This document shows positions 28,485 to 38,300 of a DNA stretch of 64,000 nt, one piece after another; position 1 is the first letter of the stretch; every line of letters begins with the position of its first letter. The notes beneath the pieces are model-generated. The model was not told where the DNA came from, did no database searches, and saw only the letters and a list, made by a program, of their open reading frames with translations. The position numbers and the translations under genes are program-made. Source of the DNA: Planctomycetota bacterium (GTDB lineage Bacteria > Planctomycetota > Planctomycetia > Pirellulales > Pirellulaceae); NCBI GenBank assembly GCA_026692865.1, contig JAPLNI010000027.1, positions 156,795 to 220,794 on the forward strand, read 5' to 3'.

Positions 28485-30536
28485 TCAGCCTTGGATGGCA
28501 AGCTTTGCGTGAGCTGCGACTTGGTCTGGGGTGATCTTGAAGTGTTCGTAGAGTTGAGGCGCGGGTGCAGACGCTCCGAAGCTACTCATCCCAACAAAGT
28601 GACCGTCAAGCCCGATGTACTTGTCCCAGCAGAGTCGAATTCCGGCTTCACATGCGACGCGAGCCGTCACCGCCTTGGGCAATACGCTCTCGCGGTAGGA
28701 TGGGTCTTGGTCCTCGAAGAGTTCCATACAAGGCATGCTGACGACACGCACTTTCACACCATCGGCGGAAAGTTTCTTGGCGGCTTCCATAATGATTGGA
28801 ACTTCCGTTCCGGTTCCCATGAGGATCACTTGCGGTGTTCCGGAACAATCGCTGAGAACATAACCACCTTTTTCGGCTCCGGCAGCGGCACCGAGATTGG
28901 TTCGATCTAACGTCGGAACGTTTTGTCGCGAAAGAACCATTACTGAAGGATGGTTGTCCATCTTGATGGCAGCGATATAGCAATGAATGACTTCGTTCGC
29001 GTCACCAGGTCGGAAGACGTAGACGCCAGGAATCGCTCTGCAAGCAGCCAAATGCTCCACTGGTTGGTGGGTCGGTCCGTCTTCGCCTAGACCGATCGAA
29101 TCGTGTGTCATCACATACAAAACAGGTTGGTGCATGATGCTGCTGAGTCGCAACGATGGCCGCAGATAATCGGTGAAGACAAAAAATGTTGCACCGTAGG
29201 GCCGTAAACCGCTGAGAGACATTCCATTCAAAGCAGCAGCCATTCCATGTTCACGAATGCCGAAGTGCATGTTTCGACCAGCGTAGTTGGCTGGCGAAAA
29301 ACCTTTCTCGGCATCAATTAGAGTCATCGTCGACGGAGCCAAGTCGGCTGCACCTCCCATGAGGGCTGGAAGGTTCTGCGAGATCATGTTCAGGACTTTG
29401 CCCGAGCTGACACGAGTTGCGAGCCCCTTTGGATCGGCAGGGAAAGGTTTGATTGCTGCGTCCCAACCTGTTGGGAGCTTGCGATCGATGATCGATTCGA
29501 CTTCGGCGGCTTCCTTGGGGAACTTCGTTTTATAGTCAGCGAACTTCTTATTCCAATCTGCATTCGCGGCGGATCCCTTTGCACCCATCGTCTTGGCGAA
29601 GTAAGCGGGAACCTCAGACGGAACAAGGAACTTTGCATCAACCGGCCAACCATAAGCAGCCTTGGTCAACTTGATTTCTTCATCGCCAAGCGGTGCACCG
29701 TGAGCTCCGTGCGTGTTGGCTTTGTTCGGCGAACCGTAACCGATCACGCTACGAACCACGATCAAAGTCGGCCTGTCCTTGGTTGCCTTGAATTCCGCGA
29801 AGGCCGCTTGAAGTGCGACCAAGTCGTTCGCGTCCTCGACGACAACAGTGTTCCAGCCAAGACCTCGGAACCGCATCGGAACATCTTCCGAAAAAGCCAA
29901 ATCCGTGTGGCCTTCGATGGTGATCCCGTTATCGTCGTAAATCCAACAAAGATTCGACAGTCGCATATGACCAGCGATCGACGCCGCCTCGCAAGCGACA
30001 CCTTCCATCACGTCCCCGTCACCACAAAGAGCGTAAACGTCATAGTCAAAAAGCTCGAAACCTGGCTTGTTGTATTTGGCACCTAGATGTTTCGAAGCGA
30101 TCGCCATTCCGACTGCGTTCGCAATCCCCTGGCCCAGCGGTCCTGTGGTGGTTTCAATGCCGGCTGCGTAGCCATACTCTGGGTGCCCAGCACACGGGCT
30201 GTTTAATTGTCGAAAACTCTTGAGGTCTTCAATTTTTAGGGAAGGTTCGCTGGTTCCTTTGCCTGCTTTATCGATTGCTTTGATTCCGGAAACGTGAATC
30301 AAAGAGTAGATCAACATCGATGCGTGCCCGCAAGAAAGGACGAATCGATCGCGATTAGGCCAAAGCGGTTCTTGCGGATTGTAGTTGAGGTTCTCAGTCC
30401 ACAGCTGGAAAGCTACCGGTGCCAGGGCCATCGGTGTTCCGGGATGCCCGCTATTGGCAGCTTGAACACCGTCCATGCTGAGAGTCCGAATAGTGTCGAC
30501 GGCCAACTTCTGGATACTGCTGCTCTGAACGCTCAT
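28485..30536 (-). CDS. tkt: Transketolase
   Basis: 683 residues, normal full length. N-terminal thiamin diphosphate domain with SGHPGTPMALAPVAF and the GDGDVMEGVACEAASIAGH binding motif. The middle domain has FGIREHGMAAALNG and THDSIGLGEDGPTHQPVEHL. It transfers two-carbon units between ketose and aldose phosphates in the pentose phosphate pathway. Convergent with the ketose epimerase gene. Confidence 0.96.
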   Translation of the reverse strand: MSVQSSSIQKLAVDTIRTLSMDGVQAANSGHPGTPMALAPVAFQLWTENLNYNPQEPLWPNRDRFVLSCGHASMLIYSLIHVSGIKAIDKAGKGTSEPSLKIEDLKSFRQLNSPCAGHPEYGYAAGIETTTGPLGQGIANAVGMAIASKHLGAKYNKPGFELFDYDVYALCGDGDVMEGVACEAASIAGHMRLSNLCWIYDDNGITIEGHTDLAFSEDVPMRFRGLGWNTVVVEDANDLVALQAAFAEFKATKDRPTLIVVRSVIGYGSPNKANTHGAHGAPLGDEEIKLTKAAYGWPVDAKFLVPSEVPAYFAKTMGAKGSAANADWNKKFADYKTKFPKEAAEVESIIDRKLPTGWDAAIKPFPADPKGLATRVSSGKVLNMISQNLPALMGGAADLAPSTMTLIDAEKGFSPANYAGRNMHFGIREHGMAAALNGMSLSGLRPYGATFFVFTDYLRPSLRLSSIMHQPVLYVMTHDSIGLGEDGPTHQPVEHLAACRAIPGVYVFRPGDANEVIHCYIAAIKMDNHPSVMVLSRQNVPTLDRTNLGAAAGAEKGGYVLSDCSGTPQVILMGTGTEVPIIMEAAKKLSADGVKVRVVSMPCMELFEDQDPSYRESVLPKAVTARVACEAGIRLCWDKYIGLDGHFVGMSSFGASAPAPQLYEHFKITPDQVAAHAKLAIQG

Positions 30537-31117
30537 ATTGAATAGTTTCTAAGGTACGAATCGGACGGAACTATAAAGGAAACTCCCTGTATTTCACGTC
30601 TGACCAAGATAACGGGGCAGAAAACGCTTGGCAATCGGTTACTCACCTCATTGCCCTACCCGATAGACCAAGTTTTCTTTCGCGCTCGCAAGTTAATCGA
30701 AGACCCGATAAACACCCAGGGACAAGCGTAATCGTCCTTCAGATACGAAAACCTAATCAAAGGAGCTCACCAAGCGTGCCGATCAGCTGAGGACAGCTGA
30801 TCTACATTGTTTTCCAACAATAGTGCCGACGCGCACGCCTAAACTTCTAGGACAAGAGGTCACGAAGGACGCTTGCAAAACTGGGATCGCGAGCATAGTC
30901 ATCTTGAAAAAGAAGGTTTTATGGGGGCTCCTTTGCTTTGAGTACATCGCTATCGTGAAACTCGCTCATTAGCATATAATCAAGGACGATCCTTTGATTC
31001 CCGCCGATGCGATTTCCTGCCACCAACGAAGTACGATCGCGATTGTTTTCCTGTAGCCGTTCGCTTGTCGACTCCATCCAATCCACGAAGAAACGCCCCA
31101 AAGAAACGCTGCTCACT
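30537..31117. other. Intergenic region with GATCAGCTG palindrome and a -10-like hexamer
   Basis: This is the space between divergent tkt and the lipoprotein gene. It holds a 22-bp palindrome at 30781-30802 (GATCAGCTG-AGGA-CAGCTGATC) and a TATAAT at 30975-30980 with no convincing -35. An in-frame ATG at 31007 is possible but would put about 70 residues before the lipobox of the following protein. No other gene was seen. Confidence 0.5.
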
Positions 31118-32434
31118 ATGGCACAAGTTGTGTCGAAATCTAAATTTTTATGTGGCCTTTTGCTTGCCACTGCCGCGCTAGTGATCTCCCCGGGTTGCGA
31201 TCGCAATCCTTCAATTCGCGTCTATGAAGTCCCTCGGTCACAAGATTCTTCTTCGGCGGATTCGCAGCAGCTCGCAAAAGCAAAATCGCCTTCGCCCAAC
31301 GCACCGTTCGCTCAAGGAATGCCTCCTGGAATGTCTCAGCAGGCTCCCTCGGGCCCTCGGCGTTTTCTGATCGCAGTGATTCCGAACGAGAAAAGCGTAA
31401 TCTTTGTCAAAGGCTCGGACACGCCCGAGCGGCTTGATGGCTTCTCGGAGTCGCTGACCGCACTTGCCAAGTCTTTTCAATTCGAAGGATCTTCCGAAGC
31501 ACCGACATGGACGCTTCCCGACGGTTGGACCGAAACACCGCCAACCGACGGAATCGCCATGGCTAAGTTTAAAGCGACCTCTTCCGCTTCGGACTCGCAA
31601 TCCGTTGACTTTACCGTCTCTCAGCTTCCCAAACCGCCCTCCGTGACCGATTGGCCAGACTATTTCGAACAAAATGTGAATCGTTGGCGTAGGCAATTGG
31701 GATTACCGCAAGCCACACTTTCCCAGCTGCAGTCCCAGATGACCGAAGTACCTCGCGAAGGAAGCGAACTACCAGCTTACTTGATCGATCTTCGAAACGA
31801 ATCATCAGCAAATGAATTCACAACGAATACTCCCAAGCCGGAAACTTCCATGAACCAAACGGCTGATGCAGCTGGAGCGGTTCCTCAAACGCCCCCTCCT
31901 CCAACCATTTCGGGGCCTGCGATCCCCGGTGCGATGGCCCCTCCTGACGCTTCCACTCCGCGGACGGACTCGAAACTGAAGTACGATTTGCCTGATGGCT
32001 GGTCAGACGAAGGAGCTCGTGGCATGAGGGCCGCCTCGTTCAGCTTTGAAGGCAAACGCGATTCGGATACCGAACCAACGAAAGGTGAAGTGACCGTCAT
32101 CTTCGCTGGCGGCGACCGATTGGCAAACGTAGTGCGATGGCAAGGACAACTAGCACCTGACAAATCTCCATCCGATCAACAAACTGCCGATCCAAAAGCA
32201 GCCGCTGAAAAAGCCATCGCAGAGGCAATCGAAGTCTCAGTCACAGGCGGTGTGACTGGCCAGCTCTATACACTCCGAGGAGGTGATGAACCCGTCTCGC
32301 CATCCATGCTCGCCGCGATTATCCCTATGGAAAATGGTACTTCAAGCGTCTTCGTTAAGTTAACCGCCCCCACCTGGTTAGCCGACCAACATCAATCTCG
32401 GTTAGTTCAGTTCATTGAATCGCTCAAGTGGTAG
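31118..32434 (+). CDS. Predicted lipoprotein of unknown function, upstream of ccsBA
   Basis: About 438 residues from the ATG at 31118. A signal peptide ends in a lipobox (LVISPGC), so the mature protein should be a periplasm-facing lipoprotein. Four segments show internal similarity in mirror order: an 'AVIPNEKSVIFVKGSDTP' unit, two central 'LPDGW' units, and a final 'AIIPMENGTSSVFVKLTAP' unit. The linker is Pro/Thr-rich. It precedes the cytochrome c assembly gene by 138 bp in the same direction, so a link to that process is plausible but unproven. No known family was recognised. Confidence 0.65.
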   Translation: MAQVVSKSKFLCGLLLATAALVISPGCDRNPSIRVYEVPRSQDSSSADSQQLAKAKSPSPNAPFAQGMPPGMSQQAPSGPRRFLIAVIPNEKSVIFVKGSDTPERLDGFSESLTALAKSFQFEGSSEAPTWTLPDGWTETPPTDGIAMAKFKATSSASDSQSVDFTVSQLPKPPSVTDWPDYFEQNVNRWRRQLGLPQATLSQLQSQMTEVPREGSELPAYLIDLRNESSANEFTTNTPKPETSMNQTADAAGAVPQTPPPPTISGPAIPGAMAPPDASTPRTDSKLKYDLPDGWSDEGARGMRAASFSFEGKRDSDTEPTKGEVTVIFAGGDRLANVVRWQGQLAPDKSPSDQQTADPKAAAEKAIAEAIEVSVTGGVTGQLYTLRGGDEPVSPSMLAAIIPMENGTSSVFVKLTAPTWLADQHQSRLVQFIESLKW

Positions 32435-32572
32435 CAGAAGCGTCACGGCGCTAGCCGTACTGCAAAACTTCAAAAACATAATCGGAATTGCAAGCACCTC
32501 GGTAGCGTTCGGTTTACACCCAACAGCCGCTGTAGGTCGGCCAAAAACAAAAACATAGGACAACGTTTAATC

Positions 32573-35500
32573 ATGGCAACTGGAACGCTTTCAAATACAT
32601 ACTCCGATAGCAAATCCAAGGCTTTCGATTTCCAGAGCGTAGCTTGGAATATCCTCAACACGCTTGGCTCACTGAAGATAACCGTGTGGGGATTTTTCTT
32701 AGCAATCGTCCTGCTGCTAGTGGGTACGCTTGCGCAAGACGAAGAAACCATTCCGGATGTCAAACGAGACTACTTCAATTCTTGGGTCGCCCAGGTTCCT
32801 TTGGACGTCTTCCTGCCGGTTACGATTTTCCCGCTCGATGAGCGAACTCGCATCCCATACGTTATCCCATTCCCAGGCGGTGCAACGATTGGTTTAGTTC
32901 TGCTAATCAACCTGATCGCTGCCAAGCTGACACGATTCAAGATGACTGCGACGGGTGCTAAATTAATTGCAGGACTCGCGTTCTGTCTTGTCGGTGCGAC
33001 AATCACAGCGGTCGTGATTCTAGGAGCGCACGCCGAAGATGGTCTCCAAGGTGAACCGCCATTCTCCTACGAGACGTTATGGCAAATCACCAAGGGAAGC
33101 ATTTTTGTAACGACACTCGCCTGCATAGCCTACTTGATTGCCGGAAATTTGAAGTCGAAGCTCGGCTTCTGGTCTCTTGTAAGCGGCACAATCCTGATGG
33201 TCGCGTGGTCGCTGCTTTTGATCCTAATGCCTGAGACCTTTCGAGTACCAGATCCAGGGCTACGCATCGTTTGGCAGATGAGTAAAAGTCTGATCGCAGG
33301 AACGATTCTCTTGGTTGGGTTCATCTTGTTATTCGGGCGTCGCGGTGGAAACGTGTTGATCCACCTTTCGATTGGCATGATGATGCTCGGACAATTCATT
33401 TTTGGTGATCGACAAATTGAAGAACGTATAAGCCTTGCCGATGGCGAATCCACAAACATGGCCATTCGACCAGATGAAATCGAACTCGCACTTATTAATC
33501 GCTCTGACCCAACGAAGGACTTAGTTGTTGCGATCAATCAAGATAAACTCATCGCTGCATCTCGTTCGCAAAAAGCCATTGATGATCCAGCCCTACCGAT
33601 GCAAATTGTCGTTGAAGAATACATCGAAAATGCTCAGCTTGCGAAAGCGGACGATACGAGTGTTTCGCTTCCTAAAAATCGAGCTACGGCCGGGTTGGGA
33701 TCGCAATACATTGCTCTTCCAGCTGTGAAAACCGGTGGAGCGATGGACAAGATGAACACGCCTGCTGCGTATATCAAACTCCTTTCCAAGGACGGCAAAG
33801 AAACACTCGGAACGTATCTGGTCGCACTGCAAGCCAACGATCGCAGCTCGCTTACTTTGGGCCAAAGTAGCGACATCCCCGAAGAACTTGCCGTCGATGA
33901 GAAGCCATACGAAATGTCGCTTCGATATCGACGGACTTATAAGGACTATCGCGTTACGCTCAAGGATGTAGAACGACTCAACTACACCGGTAGCGATACA
34001 GTTCGCGACTTTTCTTCATTTGTTACTTTTGTTGACAAGGAAGGGAAAGAAAAGATCGACGGACGCATCTGGATGAACAACCCGATGCGCTATCGCGGCG
34101 AGACTTTCTATCAGTCATCGTTTTCTCCCAAAGAGTTGGTCGGGAAAGACACGACTGGCTTGCAAGTTGTATCCAACGCTGGCTGGCTCGTCCCTTATAT
34201 TTCATGCGCATTCGCAGCTCTCGGGATGTTAGCCCACTTCGGTTCAACGTTTGTTCGCTTTGCATCGCGTTTCGAACGCGAGTCGACTGGTAGCGCTAGT
34301 AAGAATCCTGAGCCGATGGCGCTAGCCACGGCTATCAACAACCCTAGCAGGTTCGGCCCCGCGTCACCCGAGGCTAGCGCCTACGGCTCAGGGAAGAAGC
34401 CGATTTCATCGGGCCAGGCTACTTCACTAGGATCTCCCAATTGGTGGGAGTCCGCTCGGCAAGCACGGCGTGGAATTGGCGGATGGCTGTTACCTTTGGC
34501 TGTTGTAACGATCGTCGGTGGAATGTTTGTTTCAGCAGCGATGGAGCCAAAGTCGAGTGCTGATTCAATCGATTGGTATGCGGCGGGTAACTTGCCGATG
34601 CAACATGAAGGACGAATCAAGCCGGTGGATTCGGTCGCTCGAAATCTGCTGCAAGCTCTCTCTGGACAAACGTCGGTCGTCGTAAACGCTGATAACGATG
34701 GGAAACCATCTGCCGAGCGAACGCTGAAAGCAACCGAGTGGTTCTATGGGCTAATTTCGGATCAACCCTGGATTGATCACGCTTACATGTTTCGCATCGA
34801 TGCAAAGGAAGTTCTGGATGTCTTTGACTTAGATACGGAAGATAGCAAAGCTTACGTAAGTGGCTTCATGAAAATCGTCGGCAAGGAAGGTCGTAACCGA
34901 TATTCATGGGCTCAGTTGCGACCAAAGATGGACAACTTTATCGAAAAGATGCAACCTATTTTGGAGAAGCGACAAACCAATCCGGAGTCGCTTAAGTTCA
35001 AAGACCAAAAGTTTATGGAGCTCTACCAAAAGATAAACCTCTTCCAGATGACTTCGCTGTCGTACTCGACCAATCGATTGCCAGCACCACCGAAGTCCGA
35101 TGATGATGCGGATCGTCGTCGCTTTGGACAAGAACTCATCGCGGAGATGCGAGCTGTTCAGCAATTAGAAGATGGCAAGCCAGCCAGCATCATCCCTCCA
35201 CTGGCCAGTTCAGCCTCTAATTCCAAAGCATCGGACAAGTCGTCTGACGATCCGTCCACTCAGTGGCGAGCACTTCGACCTTCGTTGTTCGCAAGCTACG
35301 CCGCCAAGGCGATGGGGATGGATGATGGCGATAACAAAATGATGCTCCAGTTCCTCGATTTGCGTGATGCTGTTCGAGATGGAAAGCCTTTGACCATCAA
35401 TCAGGAAGTTGAAAAGTATGCAAAACTTCTCGGAGAGCAACCGAACCTCAAAGCGATTCTTCCGGCAGCAAGCTTCGAAGGCTGGTACAACAAGTTCGGG

Positions 35501-36475
35501 CCCATCAGCGGCTGCATTGCGTTCTATCTGATGGCATTTGTGCTGACTCTGTTCAGCATGATCATGTTCCCGCAACCGCTGCGAAGAACCGCGTTCTGGA
35601 TGACTGTAGTTGTATTCGTTGTTCACGTGGTCGCTATCGCAGCACGTGTTTACATCACCGGAAAAGCTCCTGTGATCAACCTTTACTCTTCTGCCGTGTT
35701 CATCGGTTGCGGTGCTGTTTTGTTCGGATTGGTACTTGAGATGTTGTATCCGATTCGAATAGGATTGCTCGCAGGAACCGCGATTGGAAGCACCTCGTTA
35801 CTCGTCGCCTATGGGCTCGACAGCAGTGACACAATGCACGTATTGCAAGCTGTTCTCGATACCCAATTCTGGCTAACAACACACGTTCAGTGCATTACAG
35901 CAGGATACCTCGCAACATTCTTTGCAGGGTTTTTAGCTATTGGTGCGATTGCACATAGATCGATTCACGCGAGAACGCTTCTAAGTGATTCCCCGAAACC
36001 CGAAGCGGTCGAAATGCAACGTGTGTTGATGCGAATGACCTACGGTACGATCTGCTTTGCAACCTTCTTCAGTTTGATAGGAACCGTTCTCGGAGGTCTT
36101 TGGGCGGATGATTCGTGGGGACGATTCTGGGGGTGGGATCCTAAAGAAAACGGAGCTTTGATGATCGTCATTTGGAATGCAATTTTGCTTCATGCACGAT
36201 GGGACAAACTCGTCCGCGAGCGCGGCTTTGCACTGCTCGCGATCGGTGGCAATATTATCACTGCTTGGTCTTGGTTCGGAACCAATCAACTTGGGATTGG
36301 GCTACACAGCTATGGGTTCACGTCTGGTGTGTTGATGATTCTGACTTGGTTTGTTTTCAGCCAGATGCTGATCATTATTGTTGGTGGAATCTTGACAGCA
36401 CCTTGGCTCTACGGCCGGACGTCGAAACCAAACGATTTTGATTCACTCGGACGACCAGTGGGCTCTTGGGAATGA
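32573..36475 (+). CDS. ResB/CcsB-CcsA fusion, system II cytochrome c biogenesis protein
   Basis: 1,300 residues. The first ~560 residues are a ResB/CcsB part with four membrane helices and a large extracytoplasmic loop. A linker follows (about 565-625), then a hydrophilic region (GRIKPVDSVARNLLQALSG). The last ~310 residues are a CcsA-type multispan domain with the heme-handling WWD motif (WGRFWGWDPKE, about residue 1183) and membrane histidines. It should export heme and ligate it to apocytochrome c. The linker at residues 579-607 is encoded by a palindromic repeat element. The stop is 3 bp from the start of the OleC-like gene. Confidence 0.9.
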   Translation: MATGTLSNTYSDSKSKAFDFQSVAWNILNTLGSLKITVWGFFLAIVLLLVGTLAQDEETIPDVKRDYFNSWVAQVPLDVFLPVTIFPLDERTRIPYVIPFPGGATIGLVLLINLIAAKLTRFKMTATGAKLIAGLAFCLVGATITAVVILGAHAEDGLQGEPPFSYETLWQITKGSIFVTTLACIAYLIAGNLKSKLGFWSLVSGTILMVAWSLLLILMPETFRVPDPGLRIVWQMSKSLIAGTILLVGFILLFGRRGGNVLIHLSIGMMMLGQFIFGDRQIEERISLADGESTNMAIRPDEIELALINRSDPTKDLVVAINQDKLIAASRSQKAIDDPALPMQIVVEEYIENAQLAKADDTSVSLPKNRATAGLGSQYIALPAVKTGGAMDKMNTPAAYIKLLSKDGKETLGTYLVALQANDRSSLTLGQSSDIPEELAVDEKPYEMSLRYRRTYKDYRVTLKDVERLNYTGSDTVRDFSSFVTFVDKEGKEKIDGRIWMNNPMRYRGETFYQSSFSPKELVGKDTTGLQVVSNAGWLVPYISCAFAALGMLAHFGSTFVRFASRFERESTGSASKNPEPMALATAINNPSRFGPASPEASAYGSGKKPISSGQATSLGSPNWWESARQARRGIGGWLLPLAVVTIVGGMFVSAAMEPKSSADSIDWYAAGNLPMQHEGRIKPVDSVARNLLQALSGQTSVVVNADNDGKPSAERTLKATEWFYGLISDQPWIDHAYMFRIDAKEVLDVFDLDTEDSKAYVSGFMKIVGKEGRNRYSWAQLRPKMDNFIEKMQPILEKRQTNPESLKFKDQKFMELYQKINLFQMTSLSYSTNRLPAPPKSDDDADRRRFGQELIAEMRAVQQLEDGKPASIIPPLASSASNSKASDKSSDDPSTQWRALRPSLFASYAAKAMGMDDGDNKMMLQFLDLRDAVRDGKPLTINQEVEKYAKLLGEQPNLKAILPAASFEGWYNKFGPISGCIAFYLMAFVLTLFSMIMFPQPLRRTAFWMTVVVFVVHVVAIAARVYITGKAPVINLYSSAVFIGCGAVLFGLVLEMLYPIRIGLLAGTAIGSTSLLVAYGLDSSDTMHVLQAVLDTQFWLTTHVQCITAGYLATFFAGFLAIGAIAHRSIHARTLLSDSPKPEAVEMQRVLMRMTYGTICFATFFSLIGTVLGGLWADDSWGRFWGWDPKENGALMIVIWNAILLHARWDKLVRERGFALLAIGGNIITAWSWFGTNQLGIGLHSYGFTSGVLMILTWFVFSQMLIIIVGGILTAPWLYGRTSKPNDFDSLGRPVGSWE
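34307..34392. repeat. CGGCTAGCGCC-family palindromic element inside the ccsBA coding sequence
   Basis: The left arm at 34307-34327 (CCTGAGCCGATGGCGCTAGC plus C) pairs with the right arm at 34372-34392, 18 of 21 positions. GGCTAGCGCC followed three bases later by GGCTCA is shared with the intergenic element at 4352-4370. The 86 bp keep the reading frame open and encode part of the linker between the ResB and CcsA parts. Confidence 0.75.
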
Positions 36476-36478
36476 CGA

Positions 36479-38155
36479 ATGAATGTTGCGCAGCGGCTAC
36501 GTTTTCAATCACTTCGGTCGCCGATGCAAATCGCGATCGCGACGCCTGTGGAAAAGTATCGTGCGGGAAGCTTCCTTGCAGGCATTGATCGAAAGTATAG
36601 CACGACAACCTTTCATGACCTAGAGAATCGGTCGTCATCGATAGCGGTTGGTTTGCGATCGATGGGTATCGGCCCGGGGAAACGAATCGTGCTTCTGGTG
36701 CGATTTGGTGAGGATTTTATAACGTTAGTTTTTGCACTCCTCAAAACGGGTGCTTCCATCGTGCTGATTGATCCCGGGATGGGTCGTTCGAATCTTATTC
36801 GGTGCTTGGAAGCGGCAAATCCTGATGGTTTCGTTGCGATTCCGGTGGCACAAGCTATACGAGCGTTACTCCGCCATCGCTTTCCAAATGCTAAGCTCAA
36901 TGTCACTGTCGGACGAACGGCAGGCATACTCCCATCACCAACGTTAGCGACGCTAGAAAAGTTTTCAGCGAGCGACTACAAACCGGTCGAAACAAACTCC
37001 TTGGATCCTGCCGCTGTGATTTTTACCACCGGCTCAACGGGTCCGCCAAAGGGTGTGCTATACACGCACCAGACTTTTAATCATCAGATCGATCAGCTTG
37101 TTTCCCATTACGGAATTGAACCAGGCGGTGCCGACTTGAGCGGCTTCCCGTTGTTCGGTTTGTTCAATGCGGTCATGGGAACAACGACGATCATTCCTGA
37201 CATGAATCCTATTCGCCCGGCACTGGTCGACCCGCCTCGCTTGCTGGATGCGATCGATCAATGGCAAGCCAATCAAGCCTTTGGGTCACCGGCTCTTTGG
37301 ACCGCCGTCGGAAAGTATTGCGAGGGGACTCAGCGACGCGTACCGAGTTTGAAATTGGTCCTTTCAGCAGGGGCACCCGTTCCGCCTCGTGTCATGAAGT
37401 GGATGCGCAGCGCGATGCATCAAGAGGGAACATTCCATACTCCCTATGGGGCGACGGAAGCCTTGCCAATCGCGTCGATTGAATCCCGAATTGTGTTGAA
37501 CGAAACGGCGGCAATGAACGCTCGAGGAGCCGGAACCTGCGTTGGCCACCACTTCTCTGGTGTTCGATGGAAAGTCGTTGCAATCGACGATGGACCGCTC
37601 GCATCGATGAGCCAGTGTGCGGAGTTGAGTCGCGGTGAGATTGGCGAGCTCATGGTTTGTGGTCCCGTTGTTTCAACGACTTATGTTACTCGAAGCGAGC
37701 AAAACGCTTTCCACAAGGTCATTGATAGCGACGGTAGCTTATGGCATCGCATGGGTGATGTTGGATACTTGGATGATCTAGAGCGGTTTTGGTATTGCGG
37801 AAGAAAATCGCATCGCGTTCAAACAGGTACGTCAACACTTTATACCGACCCATGCGAATCCATTTTCAACCAGCATCCATCAGTGTATCGTTCTGCTTTG
37901 GTAGGTATTCCAGCGATCAACCCAGAACTCCAAAGACCAACGATGGTCATTGAACCTTGGGAGGGCTCGTCACAAAAAAAACCACTAAGCCCTTCGGTGT
38001 TGAAAGCCCAGCTTCGTGAACTCGCTCAATCCACTCCACTTACGAGCGAAATTCTCGATATTCACATCTATCCTAAATCGCTTCCAACAGATATCCGCCA
38101 CAACTCAAAAATCTTTCGCGAAAAGCTGGTCCCCTGGGTCATGCAGAAATCATAA
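36479..38155 (+). CDS. oleC: OleC-like beta-lactone synthetase (AMP-binding)
   Basis: 558 residues of the ANL superfamily. The phosphate loop is VIFTTGSTGPPKGVLYTH (about 180-197). The patterns YGIEPGGADL, FPLFGLFNA, LSAGAPV, TPYGATEALP, HRMGDVGYLDD, CGRKSHRV and the terminal DIRHNSKIFREKL match OleC, which forms beta-lactones from beta-hydroxy acids in long-chain olefin biosynthesis. OleA, OleB and OleD are not in this window. The start is 3 bp after ccsBA. A different fatty-acid ligase role is possible, but the C-terminal motifs favour OleC. Confidence 0.78.
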   Translation: MNVAQRLRFQSLRSPMQIAIATPVEKYRAGSFLAGIDRKYSTTTFHDLENRSSSIAVGLRSMGIGPGKRIVLLVRFGEDFITLVFALLKTGASIVLIDPGMGRSNLIRCLEAANPDGFVAIPVAQAIRALLRHRFPNAKLNVTVGRTAGILPSPTLATLEKFSASDYKPVETNSLDPAAVIFTTGSTGPPKGVLYTHQTFNHQIDQLVSHYGIEPGGADLSGFPLFGLFNAVMGTTTIIPDMNPIRPALVDPPRLLDAIDQWQANQAFGSPALWTAVGKYCEGTQRRVPSLKLVLSAGAPVPPRVMKWMRSAMHQEGTFHTPYGATEALPIASIESRIVLNETAAMNARGAGTCVGHHFSGVRWKVVAIDDGPLASMSQCAELSRGEIGELMVCGPVVSTTYVTRSEQNAFHKVIDSDGSLWHRMGDVGYLDDLERFWYCGRKSHRVQTGTSTLYTDPCESIFNQHPSVYRSALVGIPAINPELQRPTMVIEPWEGSSQKKPLSPSVLKAQLRELAQSTPLTSEILDIHIYPKSLPTDIRHNSKIFREKLVPWVMQKS

Positions 38156-38300
38156 ACATCAAGTGAGGGATCCACTCGCAGCAGATGTCGTGAGACATCT
38201 AAAGATCGCAGCTTTTGTTGTTGTAAATATCGACGGATGAATTCTTACGAATTCAGCTACCCCAATTTTGAAGTCGGACAATCGACTAGACGTCTATTCG

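Noticed and set aside
30975..30980. Complete sigma-70 promoter before the lipoprotein gene
   Set aside because: The TATAAT has no acceptable -35 at 16-18 bp.
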